Origin: JBDTSW01 sp963799815
GTDB lineage: Bacteria; Actinomycetota; Thermoleophilia; Solirubrobacterales; 70-9
Direction: 5' to 3'
DNA length: 64,000 bases
Assembly: GCA_963799815.1 (NCBI GenBank)
Contig: CAWCYG010000001.1
Span: forward strand, 496,001-560,000
Numbering within the stretch: position 1 is the stretch's first letter; the number at the start of each line of letters is the position of its first letter. Below, in pieces: positions 16,020 through 25,339 of this stretch. The notes under the pieces are model-generated. The model saw nothing but the letters and a program-made list of their open reading frames with translations. It searched no databases and had not been told where the DNA came from. The translations under genes were made by a program, and so were the position numbers.

Positions 16020-17520
16020 GAATCGCGAGCGGGTGCGGGACACGGCGACGTCCGTGCCGCAGCGCGCGGTGGAGCGCGCATCGCGCGAGGAGCTGCTCGC
16101 CGGCCTGCCGGATCGCCCGATGCTGACCCTCCTCGATGACCACCAGTTGCGCAACGTCGCGCTGATGGTCCGCCGACGGCTGGGGCGCGTGCATCTTCGA
16201 CGAGCAGGGCACGGGCAAGACGCCGACGTTGATCGCAGCATTCGACGTGCTCGCGGAGCGCGAACGAGGCCGACGTGCTGCTGGTCGTCGCCCCGAAGTC
16301 GATGGTCGGCGAGTGGGCGGCCGAGTTCCGCCGGTTCACCGGCGACCTCTACCGCGTCGCAGTCGTCGAAGGCAGCCGGCGCAGCGGGCCGCGGCGCTCG
16401 CCTCCGGCGTCGACATCGTCGTCGTCAACTACGAGGGCGTCGTCGCGCAGCGAACGACCTGCGACTACTCGCCGGCCGGTCCCGCGTGGTGCTGGCGGTC
16501 GATGAGTCGTTCAACGTAAAGAACCCGGAGGCCGCGCGGACGGCCGCGGTTGGCGACCTCCGTGAGTGGTGCGTGCGTTGCTTCGCGCTGTGCGGGACGC
16601 CGGCGCCGAACTCGCCGCGTGATCTCGTCGCGCAGGTCGACCTCGTCGACTTCGGCTACACGTTCGCGGGGGTCGATTCGCCGATGAGGCCGACCGCGAC
16701 CGCGCTCTGATTACGAGCGCGATGCACAACGCGCGGCTTGTTCACGCGCAACCTCAAGCAGGTAGTGCTTCCGGAGCTGCCCGGCCGGCAATTCAGCGAG
16801 GTACGCGTGCCGATTCGAGGGCCAGCAGGGCCGTCTGTACGCGCAAGCGCTCGACGGGCTTGATCGATGAGTTGCAAAGCGTCGACGACGCCGAGTTCGA
16901 CGGCGGCGGATGGCGTTCTGCGAGCGTCGTAACGCGCTTCTCCGCCTGTGCTCGCATCCCGGCGGCGTCGTCAGCGAGCTACGACGAACGCCCGCGAAAT
17001 TCGCCGCGCTCGATGAGCTTCTGGCCGACCGTACTCGGTCGCGGCGAGAAGGTCGTCCTGTGGTCCTTCTACCGGGCGAGCCTCGATCTGCTCGCCGACG
17101 CGTTACGCCCACCACGGTCTCGCGCGGATCGACGGGTCGATCGGCGACGTCGCGGCGCGTCGAGACGCCGTGCGACGCTTCCAGGACGACGACGAGACGA
17201 TGGTCTTCCTCGGCAATCCGGCGGCCGCCGGCGCCGGCCTCACGTTGCACCGCTCGCGCGGTCGCCGTCTACGAGTCCTTTTCGAACCAGGCGGCGCACT
17301 TCATGCAGAGCCTCGACCGCATCCATCGCCGCGGCCAAGACCGCAGGTCGAGTACGTCGTCCTGCTTTGCGAGGATTCGTTCGAGGAGGACGAGTACGCG
17401 CGGATCCTGTCGAAGGTCGACTCGCAGGCCGACCTGCTTGGCGATCCGCGGCCGCACCGACCCACGCGCACGCTGATGCTCGATGAACTGCTCGACGCCC
17501 GCCGCCGCATCCGGGACTGA
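15991..17520 (+). CDS. SNF2-type superfamily 2 helicase, many frameshifts
   Basis: An ATP-dependent DNA translocase of about 500 residues recovered by reading across a dozen or more single-base frame changes. Motif I is DEQGTGKT (about 16199). Motif Ia is VVAPKSMVGEWAAEF. Motif II is AVDES rather than DEAH. Motif III is ALCGTPAPNSPRDL. The second RecA domain has VVLLWSF-like and GNPAAAGAGLTLH segments, and motif VI is QSLDRIHRRGQ. The protein has no visible extra domain. All motifs are intact, so the shifts look like base-calling errors. It probably drives DNA loading or unwinding for the nuclease or methylase encoded next. Start candidates are TTG 15991 and GTG 16033. Confidence 0.75.
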
Positions 17521-17952
17521 TGGGCGCGCCGACCGCTGAGCACGAGACGAGGGTCGATGAGCTGCGCACGCTCGCCTCCCTCTCGGGCTTCACGGTCGAC
17601 ATGCAACTCCCGTGGCGGTTGCGACCAGACGTGGTGCGGCTCTGCCCAGTCAACCTCGCGCTCTTCGTCGGGGACGCGAAGCACACCGAGAACCACAACC
17701 GCCCGGAAACGCGGCGCCGGTTGCGTTGGTACTTCACAGCGCTCGCCGGGCTCCCCGACCCTGCCTTCCCGGTGACCGTCGCGCTTGCTGTGCCCGCCGG
17801 CCAAGAATCCGAAGCGTGGGGCAGGCTGCTGGTCACGGCCGCTGCTGGCCGGATGGCGTGCGACCCGCCGCGGAGCACTGTCATCGGCCGCACCATCATC
17901 GTCGCGATGCTGGCCACCCAGGCACGGGGCGACCGGTGGCGCCCGTACAGTG
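17520..17952 (+). CDS. Candidate PD-(D/E)XK nuclease
   Basis: About 144 residues. The N-terminal helix has Glu7 and Glu9. After a short strand come Pro36-Asp37 (LRPDVVRL) and, after a hydrophobic strand (NLALFVGDAKHTE), Asp52-x-Lys54. This E..PD..DxK spacing is the PD-(D/E)XK core of restriction and repair nucleases. The ATG overlaps the helicase stop by one base. In the starting frame no stop occurs before the methylase, so a frame change near 17930 is inferred, giving an end at 17952, 8 nt before the methylase start. It is the best candidate for the DNA-cutting effector of the operon. The family is not recognised and the call rests on motif spacing. Confidence 0.5.
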
Positions 17953-17959
17953 ACCGGAC

Positions 17960-19640
17960 GTGGTTGGCAGAGATCAACAGCGTCCTCTGCGTGCCATCGA
18001 TCTCTTCTGCGGCGCCGGCGGACTCACCGAGGGCTTCCGACCGGCGGGCTACGAGATCACGTACGCGCTCGACAAGGACCAGGATTCGGTCGAGACCTAC
18101 CGGGCAACCACCCGGGGGTAAACGCGGAGTGCGCGTCCATCACGGACCGCACCCCAGAGCAGATTGCGGAGCTCGCCGGGGGCGAAGTTGACGTCGTCGT
18201 CGGTGGCCCGAGCTGTCAAACCTTCAGCACCGCGGGTCGCAGGAATGGCTGGGTGCGCAAGGGCGACCCGCGCAACGACCTGTGGAAACAGATGTTGGCA
18301 ATAGTTGCGCACCTCGAGCCCAAAGCGTTCCTGCTGGAGAACGTCCCGGGCATGGTCTACTGGAAGCGCGGCGAGTTCGGCGCGGAGGTCCTCGACGCGT
18401 TTAGCCGGCTCGGCTACGCCGTGTCGAAGGAGATCTTGCTCTCAGCCGACTATGGCGTGCCGCAGCGTCGTCGCCGGCTGTTCCTGGTCGGCGTGCTCGG
18501 CGACGAGTCGTTCACGTTCCCAGAGCTCACGCATATGGGCGGCTGGCGCCGCGATCCCTCGACGTGTGGGAGCGGAAGCGGGAAGAGAAGGGCCTGCTTC
18601 GGCACATCCGCCTATGGGAGGCGATTGGTGACCTCCCTCCCGCCACACGAGAGGGCCGGGTCTCGGCTGTCTCTGACGCAGGACGCCTAACGCCTTTTTC
18701 TCGTCTGATGAGGGGCCGTCGGCGCACCGGCGAGATCACCGGCCATGCCCCGTTCCCAATAGCCGCTGATCACTTGGAACTGATCAAGCACGTGCCGCAA
18801 GGCGGCACATGGCGTGACATCCCCCGCCACCTGCTCCCGGACCGATACCGCGGTATGCGTCGCACCGATAGCACCAACCTCCTCGGAAGACTGGATCCGG
18901 ATCTGCCGAGCTACACGGTCACGACCCAGTTCAACAACGTGACGACGGGGTGTTTCACTCACCCGTATTACGACCGCGCATTGACGCCCCGCGAAGCGGC
19001 GCGTCTACAGACGTTCCCGGATCGCTACGAGTTCAGCGGCTCGGGCACCTCGATCTGCAGGCAGATCGGCAACGCGGTACCACCCCTCCTCGCGCACGTC
19101 CTGGCGGCTGCGATTGCAGAACGGGTCATGAACCCAGACGTGGCCAAGGAGTTGCACCCGGCGCCGGCGCCGGTCAAGCCCGCGAAGCAGCTCCCGGCGC
19201 CCCCGCCGTCGACTGGTACGACTCGGAGCCGGATGAGGCGGCAAGGCCGGCGAGACACCAAGCCGGAAGTCCTGCTCCGTCGCCACCTGACGAAACTCGG
19301 TTTCCGATATCGGGTCGACTGCCCGCCGGTGCGGGAAGTTAGGTCAAAGGCGGACATCGTCTTCACCCGTCAGAAGGTCGCGGTCTACGTTCACGGGTGT
19401 TTCTGGCATGGCTGCACCACGCACTCGCGGGAAACGAAGTCGAACACGAAGTGGTGGGCCGACAAGATTGAAGCCAATCGACGCCGTGATGCGAGCGTCC
19501 AGCGAAGCTTGCGCCGGCACGGGTGGTCGGTTCTCGTGGTCTGGGAACACGACGATCCCGCAAAGGCCGGGGATCGCGTGGCGCTCGCGGTCAAGAAGCG
19601 GACACCCGCGCAGGGCACGCCCCGGCTGCTTAGCGCCTGA
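17960..19640 (+). CDS. C5 DNA methyltransferase fused to Vsr endonuclease, frameshifted
   Basis: The N-terminal 390 or so residues form a cytosine-5 DNA methyltransferase: motif I DLFCGAGGLTEGF, motif IV GGPSCQTFS (catalytic Cys; Ser replaces the usual Pro), motif VI LLENVPG, motif VIII QRRRRLFLVG and motif X QIGNAVPPLLAHVLA. A Pro-rich linker (PAPAPVKPAKQLPAPPP) then leads, in the same frame, to a Vsr mismatch endonuclease: RRDTKPEVLLRRHL, KADIVF with the catalytic Asp, VYVHGCFWHGC and WADKIEANRRRD. Frame changes are needed near 18110 and 18565 but not between the two domains. GTG 17960 is chosen as start. Vsr normally repairs T:G mismatches from 5mC deamination. Confidence 0.78.
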
Positions 19641-19668
19641 GCTAGGGGGTTGGGCTGCGCCTGCGAGG

Positions 19669-19690
19669 CCCGGGGCCACGTGGCCCCGGG
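19669..19690 (+). terminator. 22-nt perfect palindrome after the Dcm-Vsr gene
   Basis: Positions 19669-19690 read the same on both strands (CCCGGGGCCACG, then its complement). It lies 28 nt after the plus-strand operon and 15 nt after the stop of a small minus-strand ORF, so it probably serves as a bidirectional terminator. There is no T-run. Confidence 0.6.
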
Positions 19691-19705
19691 TCCGGGAAGA
19701 AGCTC

Positions 19706-19813
19706 TCATCGAAGCCAGTCACGAACGCGTCCAGCACTGACGCCTGGCGAAACCGCCGTAGCCGCCGCCGGCGTAAGTCCTTCGTCCTCGCCTTTGTTCT
19801 TCTGAACAGACAT
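19706..19813 (-). CDS. Small protein, 35 residues, unknown
   Basis: The ATG at 19813 is preceded on the minus strand by AAAGGAGG with 6-nt spacing, one of the best ribosome binding sites in the window. The product starts MSVQKNKGEDEGLTP and ends in RVRDWLR. An alternative, if one base is missing near 19775, is a longer frame with DAFVTGFDESFFPDPG. A perfect palindrome follows the stop. The gene lies at the right edge of the modification operon, facing it. The function is unknown. Confidence 0.45.
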   Translation of the reverse strand: MSVQKNKGEDEGLTPAAATAVSPGVSAGRVRDWLR

Positions 19814-19868
19814 GCTGCTCCTCCTTTCCGATCCGGCGCTACCTTTCGGGGCCGCTCGGTATCTCTGA

Positions 19869-20024
19869 AATACGGACGGATCCAGGTTCTATGCGCAGGG
19901 TCCGAAACTCGTCGCATATGACTGCGCAGTGTGTGGCTCAGAGACGGATCTGCTCGATGTGAGTGAGCAGCGGGTGACGCGCGAACTCACTCAGTTTGAG
20001 CGCAGCAGCTTCGATCTCGACTAA
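19869..20024 (+). pseudogene. Open frame without start, zinc-ribbon-like remnant
   Basis: A 51-codon open stretch ending at TAA 20022-20024 encodes LVAYDCAVCGSETDLLDVSE followed by QRVTRELTQFERSSFDLD. The CxxC and the well-behaved amphipathic C-terminus look like real protein, but no start codon exists in frame; a stop lies at 19866-19868. An ATG at 19901 is in another frame, so one missing base could restore a gene of about 44 residues. It is either a small gene hit by an indel or a remnant at the island boundary. Confidence 0.3.
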
Positions 20025-20042
20025 GGGAAAGCCGGTCGCGTC

Positions 20043-20414
20043 CTACGTGGCCCGAGCGCACTCGATGCAGAGCGCGCTCTCCGGCGCCGCCTTCAGCCGC
20101 CCCGCCGCGATCTCGCCACCGCACTCGTCGCAGACGCCGTAGCTGCCGGCGTCGAGCTTCTCCAGCGCCCGCTCGATCCGCTCCTCGATCGCGTGCAGGT
20201 CGTTCGCGACGCCGACGTCGGTGAAGCGGCTGATCGCCTCGGTGGTGCCGTCGCCGACGCGCTTGCCGAAGCCGACGGCGGCGCCCTCCTCGGGTGGCTT
20301 TGTCAGCTCGGCGATCTGCGCGCGGACCTCGGCGAGCCGGGCTTGGAGCGTCTGCTCGATCTCTTCGAGGTCGAGCTCTTCGGGTGAGGCATCCGTGGTT
20401 GGCATGGGACTCAA
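20043..20414 (-). CDS. DksA/TraR-type zinc-finger protein
   Basis: A 123-residue protein with an N-terminal coiled coil (LDLEEIEQTLQARLAEVRAQ) and a C-terminal four-cysteine zinc finger (GVCDECGGEI and ALCIECARAT), the DksA/TraR layout. Such proteins bind in the RNA polymerase secondary channel and tune transcription. A GTTEAISRFTDVG segment precedes the second helix, typical of actinobacterial relatives. I chose the TTG start at 20414 because AGGAGG lies 6 nt upstream; the ATG at 20405 would be 15 nt away. It is divergent from the flavin oxidoreductase gene over 28 nt that contain GGGGTAACCCC. Confidence 0.85.
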   Translation of the reverse strand: MSPMPTTDASPEELDLEEIEQTLQARLAEVRAQIAELTKPPEEGAAVGFGKRVGDGTTEAISRFTDVGVANDLHAIEERIERALEKLDAGSYGVCDECGGEIAAGRLKAAPESALCIECARAT

Positions 20415-20442
20415 GGTAGACCTCCTGGGGTAACCCCGCTCC

Positions 20443-21286
20443 ATGAGCCTCGAGATCGGGATCTTCGTTGTGCCGGACGCGGAGGGTCGCGAGGAGCTGA
20501 TCGAGGTGGTCGAGACGGCGGACCGGCTCGGACTCGATGCCGTCGCGATTCAGGACCATCCCTACCAGCGGAAGTTCCTCGACACGTGGACCCTCCTCTC
20601 CTACCTCGCCGCCCGCACGGAGCGCGTGACCCTGATGCCGGACGTGATCAACCTGCCGTTGCGGCAACCGACGGTCCTCGCGAAGTCGGCCGCGTCGCTC
20701 GACCTGCTGAGCGGTGGGCGGCTTGAGCTTGGGATCGGTGCCGGTTCGTTCTGGGACGGGGTGGCGGCGATGGGCGGTCCCCGACGGACGCCGGGTGAGT
20801 CGGTCGAGGCGCTCGAGGAGGCGATGCGGATCATGCGAGGCTTCCTCGACGGCGAGCGCTCGCTTCGCTTCGAGGGCGAGCACTACTCGGCCCAGGGCGC
20901 GCGGCCCGGCCCGGAGCCCGCGCATCGCGTCGGCCTCTGGGTGGGCGCCTATGGCCCGCGGATGCTCCGGCTCACCGGGCGACTCGGTGACGGGTGGCTG
21001 CCCAGCGTCGGCTCGAGCTACCTCGCGGAGGACGAGATCGCGGAGCGTCGCAAGACGATCGACGAGGCGGCCCGCAAGGCAGGCCGCGATCCGTCGGAGA
21101 TCCGCGGAGCGGTGAACATCGGGCTCGATGATCCTCAGGAGATGCTCGACCCCGACCGTCTCGCGCAGGTTCGCGACGCAGCACGGGTTCGAGCTCGTCT
21201 TGGTCTCCGTCCCGGACGAGGGTGCCGTCGAGTTCGTGCGCCGTCTGGCGGAGGACGTGGCGCCGCGGGCGCGCGAGCTCGCCTAG
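20443..21286 (+). CDS. LLM-class flavin-dependent oxidoreductase, frameshifted
   Basis: A luciferase-like monooxygenase of about 280 residues, probably F420- or FMN-dependent. SLEIGIFVVPDAEGREELIE opens the barrel. AIQDHPYQRKFLD, LDLLSGGRLELGIGAGSFWD and GLWVGAYGPRMLRLTGRLG are the usual family segments. An extra G near 21170 shifts the frame; after correction the protein ends HGFELVLVSVPDEGAVEF..RARELA at TAG 21284-21286. A palindrome GGGGTAACCCC (20427-20437) lies in the divergent promoter shared with the DksA-like gene. The substrate cannot be inferred. Confidence 0.82.
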
Positions 21287-21289
21287 GAA

Positions 21290-22207
21290 TCAGCCTGGGA
21301 ACACGATGATCACCGGGGGGATCTTCCCCGAGGTCTTTGCCCTCAGGGCTTGGTAGCTCTCCTGCGTTGAGAGCGACCCGTCGGCGGGGCTCGCGCTCAC
21401 GCCTGCGAAGTTGACCCCGCATCGGTCCTCGATCGCCGCCCATTGCGACGGCTGATCGTCGGTGGTGTCCTCGGAGTAGATCTCGGGGAGGACCACCCTG
21501 CCGCGGCCGCCGGCCACGTCGCAGATGTCCCGCGGGGTCCAGCCGTTGACGCACTTGGACCCGCTGCAAGGGGCGGTCCCGACGTTGTGGTAGGCGCCCT
21601 CCGAGGCCGCGTCTGCCCCGGCGACCATGGCGATCGAGACCTCCGGCTTTCCGGCGATGTCGTATCCGGGTTCGATGTCGCCGCCCACGGTTGCGGACTG
21701 ATGCGAGGAGGTGTCGAGCGCGGCCACGGTCTCCGCCTGACGGCGCCCGGCCTCTCGGGCGATGTCCTCGTCGAACCGCGTGTAGCCCGGGCCGGGCTTG
21801 CCGAGCAGGGCGTTGCTGTTCGCGTAGACGATCGTCACCGACCCCTGCTTGTGATGGTCGTCGTAGCCGCGCGCCGCCTGCTGAAGGGCGGCGCCCACTT
21901 CCTCGTTCGTGAAGAAGGTGCCCTCCCGCAGCGCCACGCCGAACTCGCCGTGCTTCAGCCGCGCGGCGCCGAAGTCGAGAATCAGGACGGAGTCATCGGA
22001 GCCCTGGCTGCGAGCAAACCGCGCGCCGGCCGCGTAGGCCTTGCGCTTCAGCTCGGATGCGTTGTCGGCGGTCAGGTAGAAGGCCGGCTGGGGGTTCGGA
22101 CCGCCGGTTGGGCCCTCATCGCCACCCCCACTGTCCCCGCAGCCGAGCAGGCCGGCCGCCGCCACACACGCGACGGCCCAGAGAGAAGGCTTGCCTCGCA
22201 GACGCAT
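21290..22207 (-). CDS. Lipoprotein of unknown function
   Basis: A 305-residue exported lipoprotein. The lipobox is LLGC with Cys23, followed by a Gly/Asp/Ser-rich spacer (GDSGGGDEGPTGG). The mature part has DSVLILDFGAAR, SVTIVYANSNALLG, ALDTSSHQ, GDIEPGYDI and QWAAIEDRCGVNFAG. The pattern of beta strands ending in acidic residues (LDFG, GDIEP) is like TIM-barrel glycoside-hydrolase-like or DUF1906-type proteins, but I cannot assign a family. Two cysteine pairs (PCSGSKC, DICDV..DRCG) may form disulfides. It converges with the flavin oxidoreductase gene, 3 nt apart. Confidence 0.6.
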   Translation of the reverse strand: MRLRGKPSLWAVACVAAAGLLGCGDSGGGDEGPTGGPNPQPAFYLTADNASELKRKAYAAGARFARSQGSDDSVLILDFGAARLKHGEFGVALREGTFFTNEEVGAALQQAARGYDDHHKQGSVTIVYANSNALLGKPGPGYTRFDEDIAREAGRRQAETVAALDTSSHQSATVGGDIEPGYDIAGKPEVSIAMVAGADAASEGAYHNVGTAPCSGSKCVNGWTPRDICDVAGGRGRVVLPEIYSEDTTDDQPSQWAAIEDRCGVNFAGVSASPADGSLSTQESYQALRAKTSGKIPPVIIVFPG

Positions 22208-22282
22208 CGCGCTTGAGATCGACGCGATCAGGCCCGGGCTTTAGCGTGCCAATCCCGTTGATCGTCGGCCTGGCGTCGCCGG

Positions 22283-23008
22283 CTACTGCGGCTCGGGCTG
22301 CCGGGTGGAGACCGTAGCCGTGGCCTCGCTGAGCGTCTCGGCGAGCAGCTCCGGGTGGGTGATCATCGAGAAGTGCCCGGCCGCGATCTCGATGGGCTCG
22401 ATGCCCAAGGCGTTCGCGGGTCACGCGCCGGGACCAATCGGGATTGAGGGCGCGATCCTGCGAGCCGACGATCGAAACGCTCCGCACCTCGGGCAGGCCG
22501 GTGGGGTGTTGCTCGGTCTGTGAGAGCTGGGCCTGGGGGCGAAGGCGGGAGAACGCCCACTCGGCGTCGGCGGCGTCGAGGTCGGGGTAGAGGACGCGGG
22601 CGGTCACCGCTGGGTCCTTCCAGAACGAGCGCCCGAGCTCATCGCTCTCGCGGCCGCCCTCCATCAGCAGGATTGGCTCCGGGGATGCGCCGAACTGGTC
22701 GGCCATGCTCTGGCCGGGGAGCGGGATGAAGGCGGACAGGTAGACGATCGCGCCCACGGGCCGGCGCGTCGCGACGAGCGACAGCGGCAGCCCGCCAAGC
22801 GAGTGGCCGACGAGAACGACGTCCTCCGCCTCGGCGGGCACCGCGGCGGCGATCGCGTCGGCGTATGCGTCGAGCCCGGCGTCCGGATCGTCACACGGAA
22901 GGTCGACAGCAACCGCCTCGTGGCCGTGCTCCCCGAGCGGCTCGATCACGCGCTCCCAGCACCACGGGCCGTGCCAGGCGCCGTGGACGAGCGCGAATGT
23001 CGCGGCAC
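22283..23008 (-). CDS. Alpha/beta hydrolase, frameshifted at both ends
   Basis: An esterase-like hydrolase of about 240 residues. FALVHGAWHGPWCWE carries the oxyanion-hole HG. LVGHSLGG is the nucleophile elbow with Ser. GSQDRALNPDW holds the acid region. GHFSMITHPELLAE supplies the catalytic His after the frame is corrected near 22435. A second indel near 22998 separates the GTG start from the body, since the frame of FALVHGAW meets a TAG just upstream. It resembles the methyl-ketone/pheophorbidase-type esterases of the HNL group. Its end lies 5 nt from the MMPL gene's stop on the same strand. Confidence 0.7.
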
Positions 23009-23012
23009 GGCT

Positions 23013-25239
23013 CTAGGCCGCCGGGCGCGGTGCGGCGGGCTCCGGCGGGGGATGCTCGCCCGTGTCCTCGTGCAGGGCACCACCGGCGCCCTCGGGGGTG
23101 GAGGGCCACCAGACCTTGTCGCCGAGCAGCTCGACGGCCGCCGGGACCATGATCGTCCGCACGATGAAGGTGTCGAGGAGGATGCCGAGGGCAACCATGA
23201 AGCCGAGGTCGAAGGTGAAGGTTACGGGGAGCGTCATGAGGACGCCGAAGGTGCCGGCGAGGATGATTCCCGCGGAGGTGATGACCGGGCCGGTGGCGGT
23301 GAGGGCTCGCAGCATCCCCTCGCGGGTGCCGTGCTCGCGGGCCTCCTCCCGCACCCGGGCCATGAGGAAGATCGTGTAGTCGATCCCGAGCGCGACCAGG
23401 AAGATGAAGGCGAAGGTGGGGATCGAGGCGTCGAGGCCGGCGTCGCCGACGACGAAGCGGATGAAGAGCACGCTGAGGCCGAGGGTGCAGAGGAAGCTCA
23501 AGACGACGCTCGCGATCAGCACCAGCGGGCGCGACCAGAGCCCGCAGCAGGATCGCGAGGATGATCGCGATCACCAGCAGCGCGATCGGGGCGATCAGCT
23601 TCAGATCGGACTCGATCGCCTCGTCGAAGTCGTACTGAATCGCCGAGCCGCCGCCGACCAGGGCGGTCACGCCGGGGGCGACGTCGGACACGCTGGCGCG
23701 GATATCCGGGACGACCTCGAGCGCGGCTTTCGTGAAGGGGTCGCCCTCGAGGACCACCTGGACGGTCCCGATCGACCCGTCGGCCGAGCGGGCGGGCGTG
23801 GGGGTGGCCGACGCGACTCCGTCGACGGCCGACGCATTGCTCGCCGCGGTCGCGAGGTCGTCCTCGGAGACCGGGCCGCCCTCGGTCTGGACGAGGATCG
23901 TGGTCGGCGCGAGCGTCCCCGCCGGGAACGCCTCCTCCATCAGCTCGAAGCCCTCGACCGCCTCGACGGACTTCTTGAAGAAGTTCGTCGTCGAGTAATC
24001 CACCTTGTAGGCGAGGATGCCGAGCGCGCCGGCGACGAAGAGGAGCACGCTGATGGCGAGCACCGGGCCGGGGCTCCTCAGCACCCTGTCGCCGATCCGC
24101 CGCCACAGGCCCTGGCGGGTGGTAAATCGCGCAGCGGGGTCGCAGGCGACGGTGCCCGACCGCGGCCAGAATCCCTTCCGGCCGAAGATGGTGAGCAGGG
24201 CCGGCAGCAGCGTGAGCCCCGCCAACATCCCGGACGCTACGCCGATCGCTGCGACGGGCCCCAGGGTCGAGGTGAGCTGAGCGTCGGCCAGCGTCAGGGT
24301 CAGCATCGCCAGGGCGACGGTGAGGCCCGAGGCGAGGATCGTCGGCCCGGTGCGGCTCACCGCGCGCTCCATCGCGTCGTGCTTGTCCTCGATCCAGTGG
24401 AGCTCCTCCCTGTATCTCGAGACCAACAGCAGGCAGTAGTCGGTCGTGATCCCGAACATGAGGACGATCAGGATCGACGTGCCGTTGGAGGAGACGGTGG
24501 CGCCCGACTTCGCGTAGAGGTAGACGAAGGCGGTTGCCACCGTGTAGGCGAAGAAGACGACCACGAGCGGCGTCAGCGCGACCAGCACGGCGCGATAGAT
24601 CGCCCCGAGCAGGAAGAGCACGAGCAGGGCGCTGGCGCCAAGCAGCTTCACGTCGAGCTCGCCGAACACCTCCTCGGCATCGGTCGAGAACCCGAGGTCG
24701 CCGGTGAGGAGGATCTGCATCCCGTCGCTCTCATCGCCCGTGAGCTCGCGGACGTTCTCGCCCCAGTCGGCGGCCTGCTCGAAGTCGGTGGGGACGATGA
24801 GGGTGGTGAAGGCGAGATCGCCCTCGGGGGAGACGGCCGACGGCCCGCCTGCGCCGGACCCGTCCGCGGCGGCGAGCGGCTCGCCGTCGGGACCGAAGGG
24901 CGGGATCGGATCCGTGACCAGCGGCAACTCCTCCTCGGGCAGCGAGCCGACCGCCTCGACGTCCTCCGCGATCTTCTGCTTGTCGGCGTCGGTGAGGCCG
25001 CCGTCGCGCTGGTAGACGATCAACCCCTGCGTCGTCTCGCCCTCGTCGAACTCGCGGTCCTGGATCTCGACGACCTCGGTGGACTCGGCGCTCTCGGGCA
25101 GGAAGGAGGCGGTGTCGTCCTGGGTCTCGTCTTGGAGCTTCGCGCCGATCGGCCCCATCGCGGCGAAGGCGACGATCCAGATCCCAAGCACGACGAACTT
25201 CGTGCGTCGGCCGGTGACGAATGAAGCGAGGGCCCTCAT
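23013..25239 (-). CDS. MMPL/RND-superfamily exporter, one frameshift
   Basis: A membrane exporter of about 740 residues with the duplicated MMPL plan: one helix, a large extracytoplasmic domain, five or six helices, then the same again. Typical segments are GIWIVAFAAMGPIGAKLQDE, MFGITTDYCLLLVSRYREEL in the first membrane bundle and ALGIDYTIFLMARVREEARE in the second (the GxDY proton-relay positions). The frame changes once near 23523, inside the helix leading to the last bundle. Such proteins export lipids, siderophores or drugs in actinobacteria. A near-perfect palindrome 40 nt upstream is a candidate operator. Confidence 0.85.
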
Positions 25240-25278
25240 GATCAGCGGGCCAGGCTAGCGATGAGGATTCCGAGACCA

Positions 25279-25295
25279 GTGTGACGTCGTCACAC
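25279..25295. promoter_or_regulatory. Palindrome upstream of the MMPL exporter
   Basis: GTGTGACG-T-CGTCACAC, 8-bp perfect arms. The TGTGA..TCACA core resembles CRP/FNR-family sites, although the spacing is five bases instead of six; a TetR-type operator is also possible. It is 40 nt upstream of the exporter start. Confidence 0.5.
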
Positions 25296-25339
25296 AACTC
25301 CCCCACGGGCGCCAAAGGCGGTTCATACGGGCTTAACGA

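Noticed and set aside
13677..19640. Assignment of the operon to DISARM, BREX or Dnd
   Set aside because: A helicase and methyltransferase are shared features, but no PLD-type DrmC, PglZ, BrxC or DndCDE-like gene is seen in the window.
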